Made by a program: the position numbers and the translations under genes. Below, piece by piece: positions 18,285 through 25,103 of a stretch of DNA of 42,339 bases (positions are counted from its first letter, which is position 1; each line of letters opens with the position of its first letter). Source of the stretch: Verrucomicrobiia bacterium (GTDB lineage: Bacteria; Verrucomicrobiota; Verrucomicrobiia; Verrucomicrobiales; Akkermansiaceae). The notes beneath the pieces were generated by a model. That model was not told where the DNA came from, ran no database searches, and saw nothing but the letters and a program-made list of their open reading frames with translations. The stretch spans positions 1 to 42,339 of the forward strand of contig JAUIGV010000040.1 in the NCBI GenBank assembly GCA_030432565.1. The letters run 5' to 3'.

Positions 18285-18884
18285 TTACTCGTTTCCCTCC
18301 CCGGTTTCAGTTGCCTTGGCCTTCACCGGTGACTCGATCTTGTGATCATAAATCGGCTCAAAGCTCCGCATGTATTCAAAAAAGGCTTCCCTTTGCTTCT
18401 CTACTTCCGCTGCTGGACCGATCATCTTCAAAGTGATCAAATTGACGGGACTCTCGCGAATCACCCCAATCATGGCATAATCCTCCTCGACAGGGCGTCC
18501 CATCCCGGGGTTGTACGTCCCCTTCCCTTCAACAAGATAGGCGTTACGTCCCAACATAGCCGTTTTGCCTAGAAATTCCAGCGACTGCACCGGAGTAAGC
18601 CCGAATTGCCCCAGCCAGCGGTTCGCATTGGCCAAAAGATCGCCCTGGGTCTCTCCTACCACAATCTCTACGGAATCGTTTTCACCAGCCAAGTAGTTAA
18701 TAAGACGGAACTGGGTTCCCGGGAGCCGGCGCCACCCCATCGGAGGGGCGTCCTTGTAATCACCGGGGTAGACCTTGTCATGCAAGGTCAGACGGCGGGT
18801 CTCCGTCACGTGGATGGCAGTCTCGGGCTGACGACAACCTGCTAGGAAAGTCGCGGCAGTCGCGAGGAGAACGATGAATCGCAT
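18285..18884 (-). CDS. Lipoprotein of unknown function at the head of the resB-ccsA operon
   Basis: A protein of 199 aa. The ATG at 18884 gives a clean lipoprotein signal with lipobox FLAGC (Cys17). A frame extension to 18980 exists but would bury this signal and run into the divergent promoter region. The mature part is soluble, with GWRRLPGTQFRLINYLAG, VEIVVGETQGD and ANRWLGQFGL, and looks like a small alpha/beta domain, but I do not recognise a family. It lies 3 bases before resB, so a role in cytochrome maturation or another envelope process is possible by position only. Confidence 0.8.
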   Translation of the reverse strand: MRFIVLLATAATFLAGCRQPETAIHVTETRRLTLHDKVYPGDYKDAPPMGWRRLPGTQFRLINYLAGENDSVEIVVGETQGDLLANANRWLGQFGLTPVQSLEFLGKTAMLGRNAYLVEGKGTYNPGMGRPVEEDYAMIGVIRESPVNLITLKMIGPAAEVEKQREAFFEYMRSFEPIYDHKIESPVKAKATETGEGNE

Positions 18885-18957
18885 GGCTGAAGAAGACGTA
18901 GTGGCTTGTGGTGAAATTTCAAATTTCAAATTCCTGAATCGTCGCCATGCTGCCGGG
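18885..18957. promoter_or_regulatory. Divergent promoter region with AAATTTC tandem repeat
   Basis: The 73 bases between the lipoprotein start and the proposed GTG start of psd contain three 7-base units in a row, AAATTTC, AAATTTC and AAATTCC (18914-18934), the first being part of the palindrome GAAATTTC. This AT-rich patch is unlike its surroundings and fits a promoter or operator. No clear -35/-10 pair was assigned. Confidence 0.35.
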
Positions 18958-19866
18958 GTGGAACCAATCAAGTATCTCAATCGCGAAACCGGCGAAATGG
19001 AAACCGAAAAAGTTTACGGCGAGGGATTCCTCCGCTGGGCGTATGGGAATCCCCTCGGGAAGCTTGCCCTGCATAGCTTTGTGAAGCGGCCCTTCTTTTC
19101 CAGATGGTATGGAAAGCGCATGGATGCACCCGAAACCACCGGGAAAATAGCACCCTTCCTCGCGACCTATGGCCTCGACCCCGGAGATTTCGAAAAAGCA
19201 CCGGATAAATTCACCTCCTTCAACGACTTCTTCTACCGAAAGCTGAAACCAGGGGCCCGACCCATTGACGAATCCCCTGTTGTTTTGCCCGCTGATGGCC
19301 GCCATTTGGGCTTCGCGAAAGCCAGCGAGATCCGGTCCGTCTTCGTGAAAGGCCAGAAATTCAGCGTGGCCGGACTGCTCGGCTCGGACGAGCTCGCCAG
19401 GAAATACCAGGATGGCCCCCTCCTGCTCTCACGCCTCTGCCCCGTCGATTACCATCGTTTCCACTTCCCCTGTGCCGGAACACCCGGGGAAACCCGCCTG
19501 ATCAACGGCCCCCTCTTTTCGGTCTCTCCGCTGGCCCTGCGCCAAAAACTTTCCTACCTCTGGGAAAACAAGCGGACTGTCACCGAGTTGGTTACCAAGG
19601 AATTCGGAACTGTCATCTGCATGGAAATCGGCGCGACCTGCGTAGGCTCCATCCACCAAACCTTCACGCCGGGCCAAGAGGTCGCCAAAGGAGCCGAAAA
19701 GGGCTACTTCGCCTTTGGAGGCTCCTCCACGCTGCTCATGTTCGAACCCGGCACCGTGACCCTCGCCGATGACCTTCTGGAGTCGAGCCGCCAAATGATC
19801 GAACTTTACGCCAAAGTCGGAACCAACGCCGGGCATTGCTCCAACCTGAAAACTCCACAAACGTAA
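18958..19866 (+). CDS. psd: Phosphatidylserine decarboxylase proenzyme
   Basis: A protein of 302 aa from the GTG at 18958. It makes phosphatidylethanolamine from phosphatidylserine and is a self-cleaving, pyruvoyl-dependent membrane-associated enzyme. Seen: EKVYGEGFLRWAYGNPLGKL at the N-terminus, SFNDFFYRKLKPGARP, the Asp of PADGRHLGF, DYHRFHFPCAG with conserved histidines, and the C-terminal processing site FGGSSTLLMF, where the Ser after Gly-Gly becomes the pyruvoyl group. GGSS replaces the LGST of the E. coli type, which fits the other PSD group. An ATG at 18874 would add 28 residues but overlaps the start of the divergent lipoprotein gene; the N-terminal residues added look non-conserved. 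It is 2 bases before the next gene. Confidence 0.9.
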   Translation: MEPIKYLNRETGEMETEKVYGEGFLRWAYGNPLGKLALHSFVKRPFFSRWYGKRMDAPETTGKIAPFLATYGLDPGDFEKAPDKFTSFNDFFYRKLKPGARPIDESPVVLPADGRHLGFAKASEIRSVFVKGQKFSVAGLLGSDELARKYQDGPLLLSRLCPVDYHRFHFPCAGTPGETRLINGPLFSVSPLALRQKLSYLWENKRTVTELVTKEFGTVICMEIGATCVGSIHQTFTPGQEVAKGAEKGYFAFGGSSTLLMFEPGTVTLADDLLESSRQMIELYAKVGTNAGHCSNLKTPQT

Positions 19867-19868
19867 CC

Positions 19869-21062
19869 ATGAAGATATTGGCAGCAACCTTGCTCGCGAT
19901 GAGCCTGGCATCAGGGGAAACGCCCGACGAAGCCTGCGTAAAGCTGACGAAAGCCTATTTCGAGGGTGAAGGCCACACCCTCGTTTACCAGCTTTCCAAG
20001 AAGGGCGTCCCAAAAGGGCCAACCATTAAGATGAACATCGCAAAGGGAAGGAAGCACAGTGCCTTCTCCATGCAGACCCCGGACGGGGCTCCCATGTCCG
20101 GCCTCGCACACTATCCAACCGGGAAAGGGGCAAAAGGAAGCACCCTGATAAGTAGGGCCGGCGTTTTAATCGACTTCTCTCTCGGTGAAGACATGCAAGA
20201 TTTGCTCAATAATCTTCGGGGGAAAGAGGACGCGAAATTCTACTTCAACCCACAATGCTCCCTCACCCCGGAAACAATAAATATGGGTGCCGGTTATACG
20301 GTTGGAGACTTGAAACCCTTTCCCTGGAGATCCTTGATTGAAGAAGACATCGAGCGGGTCGAACGGAAGGGAGATTCGGTAACTCTTCACGGCAGGAACG
20401 GAGTTCGCATGAAATTTCAATCCGCCACCGGACTTCTTTTGGAACAATCGTTTCCAGGACCCGGCGAAAGACGGATGAAGCTGGTTTCCCGGGAGAAACT
20501 GGACACATTCGAGGCCAAAAAACACGGACTGTCCGCTCAGCCCGGAATAAACGACGTTCTCGTAGAAATGGCACAAGCCAGTTTCAACGGAGGCCACAAA
20601 CTAATGACCATGATCGCCGCCGGGTGGCTCCTGCAGCTCCCCGAAGAACAACAGGCGGAAAAATTGGCGGACTTCCAGACCAAGCTCAACGAGCACTACC
20701 GCAAAATTGGTCAGGAGCACCCCTACCTCACTGATCCGATGAAGATGAAAGCCGAATTGAGAACCACGATCTCGACCCCGCTCGATCGGTTCATGAAGGC
20801 GGCACGCGACGCAGGAAAAGATCCCCTTCCAATTTTGAAAAGGGAACGCGCCAAGCTGATCGAGACAGCGATCCGGAAAGCGGAACAACTTGCCGCCGTG
20901 ATGACGAAGAAGCCCGTCTTTGAGCTCGATCCGAAAGCGGTGCATCCCGATGAGCGTCCGGCTCTCGAAAAAGTCATTCTTGCTCAGAAGGTCGCGATCC
21001 TCCGCAACCTCGCCCGCACCTTGGCCGAAGAAGAGATCGACAAGCGAATCGGCGAAAACTAG
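19869..21062 (+). CDS. Secreted protein of unknown function
   Basis: A protein of 397 aa. The ATG at 19869 gives a short signal peptide (KILAATLLAMSLASG). The first half is beta-rich (GHTLVYQLSKKG, HSAFSMQTPDGAPMSG, RVERKGDSVTLHGRNGVRM), resembling in layout periplasmic lipoprotein-carrier or outer-membrane-sorting folds, though I see no signature. The second half is helical and charged (KLADFQTKLNEHYRKIG, ILKRERAKLIETAIRKAEQL). It starts 2 bases after psd, so the two are probably translated together; an envelope role is inferred from this. Confidence 0.8.
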   Translation: MKILAATLLAMSLASGETPDEACVKLTKAYFEGEGHTLVYQLSKKGVPKGPTIKMNIAKGRKHSAFSMQTPDGAPMSGLAHYPTGKGAKGSTLISRAGVLIDFSLGEDMQDLLNNLRGKEDAKFYFNPQCSLTPETINMGAGYTVGDLKPFPWRSLIEEDIERVERKGDSVTLHGRNGVRMKFQSATGLLLEQSFPGPGERRMKLVSREKLDTFEAKKHGLSAQPGINDVLVEMAQASFNGGHKLMTMIAAGWLLQLPEEQQAEKLADFQTKLNEHYRKIGQEHPYLTDPMKMKAELRTTISTPLDRFMKAARDAGKDPLPILKRERAKLIETAIRKAEQLAAVMTKKPVFELDPKAVHPDERPALEKVILAQKVAILRNLARTLAEEEIDKRIGEN

Positions 21063-21169
21063 CGCTGCCCCGGGCCGTCTTCTTGACCGGAGGAATTCTT
21101 CTGCCTAACTTGATCGAGCGCCCTTCGGTCAATGACGACCAACCGCCCCAACACACTCACGTCGACACG

Positions 21170-22498
21170 ATGAAACGAACTCCATTATTTCTAACAATTT
21201 TTGCCGCGCTGGCCCTTCCGGCCAGCGCTGAGGATGATTTTGAAAATGCCACCGCGATCGAGTTCCTCGCCAGCGAGCTCACCGAAACAGTCCTCGGAAC
21301 GAACGCCGGAGCCAGCGCCGAACCCTTCGAGCCCGCCCACGCCGGAATCACCGCAACCCGAAGCATCTGGTATTCCTTCACCGTCGATGCAGCGCGGCGA
21401 GTAGAGCTGATGGCATCTCCCGGCACCGCCCCGGCACTCAACAATCTTGTCGTAGCCGTCTACACGGGCACCCGCCTGCGCGACCTGCAAGAGGTCAGCC
21501 GCTACAATCGCCTCTTTAAATCTGCCAGCAGCCGGAGACGCCACCCGGGAGGCGAACCTTTCGCCATCAACGCCCGCCTTGCATTCAATGCCGAGCCCGG
21601 CACCACCTACTACATCGCCGTCGATGGAGAAAACAACGCCCAGGGGACCTTTCAACTCGATTTCTCGACCAGCCGCGACACGCTCAATCCCGAATTTGAG
21701 CTCGTTCCTGCGGAAGCCGAGTGGAGCTACTATCAAGCGCTGAACGGGACCACCGCCGCCAATCCCGCGACAGCCGACCCTGATTTTTACACCACCTGGC
21801 ACACCACAGCCAACTATAACGGGCCGGCCTTTCTGGGCCCCCGCCCAACTCCGATGGGCTATGGTGCGATCGCTGAAGAACCCTCGCTCGCCTTCACCCT
21901 GACAACCCCGGCCAGCGGGCAAAGACTGGCTGTGACCTACTTCCGCACCACCGTCACGGCAGAGCGTGGAATTCAAGGACTGGGCTTCGAGGGGTTGATT
22001 GATGATGGAGCCGTCATCTACATCAATGGAAGCGAAGTCGCTCGAATGAATATGAGCAATGTCACGCCCATCTTCAACACAGCCAGCGGCCCGGCGACCT
22101 TAACCGAAAATCAAATCCAATATGCTTTTGCCACGGGGCTCGACCTCCCCGCGGAAGAAGAGATCGAAATCGGAGTCTCGCTTCACAACGCCAGCACCAC
22201 GAGTAGCGACAGCAATTTTCACATGCGCATTTACGCCACCGAGGCCGACCCACTCCCTGCCGAGGTTACTCTGGAAAACTCCGATTTTCCGGATACCTAT
22301 ATTCTCGCCTGGGAAGGCCGCCAGGGCTTCAGTTATCAATTGGAATTCGCCGACGCTAATTTCGCAACAGATGGCTGGAGCACCGAAGGTCAGGAAGTCA
22401 TCACTCCTGACGAGGATGGAGTGATTCGAAAGTTTGTTCTCAACGAAGGACCCAACGGTCTGTGGCGCGTTCGCACCTTCCCGGCAGCGGGGGAATAG
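21170..22498 (+). CDS. Secreted modular beta-sandwich protein
   Basis: A protein of 442 aa from the ATG at 21170, with a signal peptide ending ALPASA. Residues about 20-170 resemble a bacterial pre-peptidase C-terminal (PPC-like) beta-sandwich (DDFENATAIEF, SIWYSFTVDA, GTTYYIAVDG). The middle (about 180-370) is a separate domain with GLIDDGAVIYINGSEVARMN. The C-terminal part (about 370-440; YILAWEGRQGFSYQLEFAD ending GLWRVRTFP) has the same kind of W...G-x-x-Y...RVR ending as the large secreted protein at 25104. No catalytic residues are evident; binding or surface role is inferred. Confidence 0.78.
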   Translation: MKRTPLFLTIFAALALPASAEDDFENATAIEFLASELTETVLGTNAGASAEPFEPAHAGITATRSIWYSFTVDAARRVELMASPGTAPALNNLVVAVYTGTRLRDLQEVSRYNRLFKSASSRRRHPGGEPFAINARLAFNAEPGTTYYIAVDGENNAQGTFQLDFSTSRDTLNPEFELVPAEAEWSYYQALNGTTAANPATADPDFYTTWHTTANYNGPAFLGPRPTPMGYGAIAEEPSLAFTLTTPASGQRLAVTYFRTTVTAERGIQGLGFEGLIDDGAVIYINGSEVARMNMSNVTPIFNTASGPATLTENQIQYAFATGLDLPAEEEIEIGVSLHNASTTSSDSNFHMRIYATEADPLPAEVTLENSDFPDTYILAWEGRQGFSYQLEFADANFATDGWSTEGQEVITPDEDGVIRKFVLNEGPNGLWRVRTFPAAGE

Positions 22499-22510
22499 GC
22501 CCCTGCCTCT

Positions 22511-23374
22511 ATGGTGCGCGATCATCTGAAGCTTCAGGTCATCATCGTCCTCTGGGGCTTCACAGCCGTTCTGGGGGAATTGCTGACTCTTCCGGCTGTC
22601 GGAATTGTTGCTTGGCGCACCGGTCTGGCCGCCTTTTTCCTACTTCTCTGGATCCGGCGCCGGAGCCTGGTGGGAGTGAAGAATGCCCTCATCTTCATTG
22701 GAACCGGATTTGTCATCGGCGGTCATTGGATCACCTTCTTCCTCGCGGTCAAGGTGGCCAATGTTTCCATCTGCATGATCGGAGTGGCCACTCTTTCACT
22801 TTGGACCGCCATCCTTGAACCTCTCATTATCAAGGGCCGCAAATTCCGCCCGATTGATTTGCTCTTCGGGTCCGTCACCGTGATCGGTGTCTCCATCATT
22901 TATCGGAGCGAGCTCGAATACAGCAACGGTTTCCTCATCGCAATCTTCTCAGCCTTCCTCGCAGCGGTCTTCTCCATCGTCAACAGCTTCCATATTGAGA
23001 AAGCCCACCACTACGTCATCACATTTTACGAAATGCTCGGTGCCTGCCTCTTTGCCAGCGCTTTCCTACTCGTGAAGGATGGATCAATTCCGCTTCCAGA
23101 CGGATCGCGGGACTGGCTTTGGATGATGATCCTGGCCTTCTTTTGCACCGTCGTCGCTTATTCGCAATATGTTGAACTGCTCAATCGCCTGAACATCTTC
23201 ACCATTAAATTCGCCGGCAATCTTGAACCCGTCTACGGAATCGCGCTGGCCGCTCTTTTTTTTCAAGAACACAAGAATCTCAACCCGGGATTCTATCTGG
23301 GATCGGCGATCATCATCACAAGCATCTTACTCTACCCCTTTGTGCGCCGCAGCATTGCGAGACGAACTGCTTGA
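22511..23374 (+). CDS. EamA-family (DMT superfamily) transporter
   Basis: A protein of 287 aa with about ten hydrophobic segments arranged as two repeated halves, the EamA pattern. Recognisable stretches include IIVLWGFTAVLGELLTLP, WRTGLAAFFLLLW, the second-half start NGFLIAIFSAFLAAVFSIVN, and AGNLEPVYGIALAALFFQE, the usual penultimate-helix motif with Glu-Pro. These proteins export or import small metabolites such as amino acids; the substrate cannot be told. It starts 12 bases after the previous stop. It could equally be called a DMT permease of the RhaT/EamA type. Confidence 0.88.
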   Translation: MVRDHLKLQVIIVLWGFTAVLGELLTLPAVGIVAWRTGLAAFFLLLWIRRRSLVGVKNALIFIGTGFVIGGHWITFFLAVKVANVSICMIGVATLSLWTAILEPLIIKGRKFRPIDLLFGSVTVIGVSIIYRSELEYSNGFLIAIFSAFLAAVFSIVNSFHIEKAHHYVITFYEMLGACLFASAFLLVKDGSIPLPDGSRDWLWMMILAFFCTVVAYSQYVELLNRLNIFTIKFAGNLEPVYGIALAALFFQEHKNLNPGFYLGSAIIITSILLYPFVRRSIARRTA

Positions 23375-23425
23375 AAGCCGCATTCCACGTTGCATCGACT
23401 CGAAGTGATCCATAGCATTTCCAAG

Positions 23426-24193
23426 ATGAAAAAAATTCAGATTCTAGCATCCATCCTATCGCTCAGCCTTTCCTTCGGGCAGGAAGCTAACAAAAAAGCA
23501 GAGACTCAAGCTGATAAGACGGACTGGATTCCCCTCTTCAATGGCAAGGATCTCGATGGCTGGACGCCAAAGTTTGCCGGATCAGACCTGGGTGTGAACT
23601 ACAAGGATACCTTCCAGGTCAAAGACGGTCTCCTCACCATCGACTACTCGAAGTGGGAAAAATTTAACGGCGAATTTGGCCACCTTTACTACAAGACCCC
23701 CTACTCGAATTACAAAATCCGCGGGACCTACCGCTTCATCGGCAAACAAGTCAACGGTGGCCCCGGTTGGGCCAAGCGGAATAATGGCTTCATGCTGCAT
23801 TGCCAGGACCCGAAAACGATTAAGAAGAACCAGGACTTCCCCAACTCCATCGAGGTCCAATTACTCGGCGGCTTTGGCAAGGGTGACCGCGGAACACTCA
23901 ACATCTGCACTCCCGGCACCCACCTTCATTGGAACGAGAAGCTGACCAAGGCTCACGTCATCAACACCAAGGGTCCGACCTTCCACGGCGACCAGTGGGT
24001 GACCGTCGAAATCGAGGTCAGAGGCGATAAATTCAAGCACATCGCCGAAGGCAAAGTGGTCTGCGAATACGATAAGACCCAATTGAACGATGGAACGCCC
24101 CTCACCAGCGGCTACATCTCCATTCAAGCCGAAACCGCCCCCATCCAGTTCAAGTCAATCGAGCTTATGGTTCTGGACGACGAAGCGAAGTGA
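23426..24193 (+). CDS. DUF1080 protein (3-keto-disaccharide hydrolase-like)
   Basis: A protein of 255 aa from the ATG at 23426, with a signal peptide ending SLSFGQ. The domain (about residues 32-250) has the family start WIPLFNGKDLDGWTPKF, then FGHLYYKTPYSNYKIRGTYR, NNGFMLHCQDP, NSIEVQLLGGFG, DQWVTVEIEV and a closing GYISIQAETAPIQFKSIEL. The fold is a concanavalin-like jelly roll. Some DUF1080 members cleave 3-keto-glycosides; others are only known as PVC secreted proteins, so the activity here is inferred. It is the first of a run of exported proteins in the same direction. Confidence 0.88.
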   Translation: MKKIQILASILSLSLSFGQEANKKAETQADKTDWIPLFNGKDLDGWTPKFAGSDLGVNYKDTFQVKDGLLTIDYSKWEKFNGEFGHLYYKTPYSNYKIRGTYRFIGKQVNGGPGWAKRNNGFMLHCQDPKTIKKNQDFPNSIEVQLLGGFGKGDRGTLNICTPGTHLHWNEKLTKAHVINTKGPTFHGDQWVTVEIEVRGDKFKHIAEGKVVCEYDKTQLNDGTPLTSGYISIQAETAPIQFKSIELMVLDDEAK

Positions 24194-24222
24194 TTGATGG
24201 GAAGTGGGTTCAGGCCTAAAAT

Positions 24223-24228
24223 TTGACA
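24223..24228 (+). promoter_or_regulatory. Possible -35 element upstream of the PEP-CTERM gene
   Basis: A perfect TTGACA hexamer lies 57 bases before the ATG at 24286. No good -10 stands at 16-18 bases; the nearest AT-rich hexamer AATAAT is about 22 bases on. Low confidence as a real promoter. Confidence 0.25.
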
Positions 24229-24285
24229 TTTCTACTTGATTCGGGGTCTGAATAATCGCTACCTTGGGGGCATACGACACACATT

Positions 24286-25020
24286 ATGAAATCGATTATT
24301 ACCTCAACCGTCTTGCTTGGCTCTCTCGGCATTACTGCCCATGCCGCAAGTATTGGAATCAACTTCGGCGCGGGCCGGGCCGAGGCTTCACTTGGAGCAA
24401 GCGACACCGCCGGCGTAGTCGCTCAATCGAATTGGAACAACGCTTCCGGAGGATCCGGATCCCTGGCCGTTTTAAATGACGACACCGGCTCGGCCAGTGG
24501 TGCCTCTCTGGCTTGGTCCACCGACGAACAGTGGAGCGCAGGCACCGGAGTCACCGACCCGAACGCCACCCTTCTCAACGGCTGGATTTCCGCAAATAAT
24601 TCAACAGATCCCGACGCCACAATCGACATCAACAACATCCCATTCTCGGTTTATGACCTTTATGTTTACATGAACCATGACCGCGCAAGCGAGGATGTCG
24701 ATATTTCCGGCCCATTCGGGACATTCCGCCTGCACGAGACCGATCTTGACCTCGAAGTCGATATTGCGGGCACGGTGACCTTCGTTCAGCAAACCGCTAC
24801 CGCTGACGGAGACCCCTCCCAGGAGGGTAACTACGCTGTCTTTAGCGGCCTGACCGCCTCGGATCTCAATCTCATTCTCGCACCCGCAGGCGCAGAGGGC
24901 TCTGCCGATCGTGGGGCCATTACCGGCATCCAAATTGTCGAGTCGAACATCCCCGAGCCTTCCGCTTCCCTTCTTTTGATTCTTGCAGGAATTGCCGGAG
25001 GGATCCGCCGGCGGCGCTAG
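24286..25020 (+). CDS. PEP-CTERM sorting-signal protein with INFGxGRA domain
   Basis: A protein of 244 aa with a signal peptide (ending THAAS). Almost the whole mature part (about residues 22-218) is one domain starting IGINFGAGRAEASL and ending DRGAITGIQIVE, with WSTDEQWSAG, LLNGWISANN and YVYMNHDRASEDV between. The last 22 residues (PEPSASLLLILAGIAGGIRR and two more residues) are a PEP-CTERM tail: Pro-Glu-Pro, hydrophobic segment, Arg cluster, expected to be processed by an exosortase that is not in this window. The domain occurs twice more in the next gene. I do not know its family; a carbohydrate-binding or structural surface role is guesswork. A strong terminator follows. Confidence 0.85.
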   Translation: MKSIITSTVLLGSLGITAHAASIGINFGAGRAEASLGASDTAGVVAQSNWNNASGGSGSLAVLNDDTGSASGASLAWSTDEQWSAGTGVTDPNATLLNGWISANNSTDPDATIDINNIPFSVYDLYVYMNHDRASEDVDISGPFGTFRLHETDLDLEVDIAGTVTFVQQTATADGDPSQEGNYAVFSGLTASDLNLILAPAGAEGSADRGAITGIQIVESNIPEPSASLLLILAGIAGGIRRRR

Positions 25021-25051
25021 GAGACGCAGCTAGAAAGTTTCTTTGTGGCAG

Positions 25052-25082
25052 GCCGCGGATCTTTGCTGATTCGCGGCTTTTT
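25052..25082 (+). terminator. Strong intrinsic terminator after the PEP-CTERM gene
   Basis: A 10-bp stem GCCGCGGATC/GATTCGCGGC with one G-T wobble and a TTTGCT loop is followed by five T residues. It lies 31 bases after the stop and separates this gene from the next. Confidence 0.85.
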
Positions 25083-25103
25083 CACCCTCACACATCAACA
25101 ATT

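Noticed and set aside
21191-21976. 261-codon minus-strand frame opposite the secreted protein at 21170
   Set aside because: Gly/Val-rich antisense shadow; the plus-strand frame has a signal peptide and beta-sandwich motifs.
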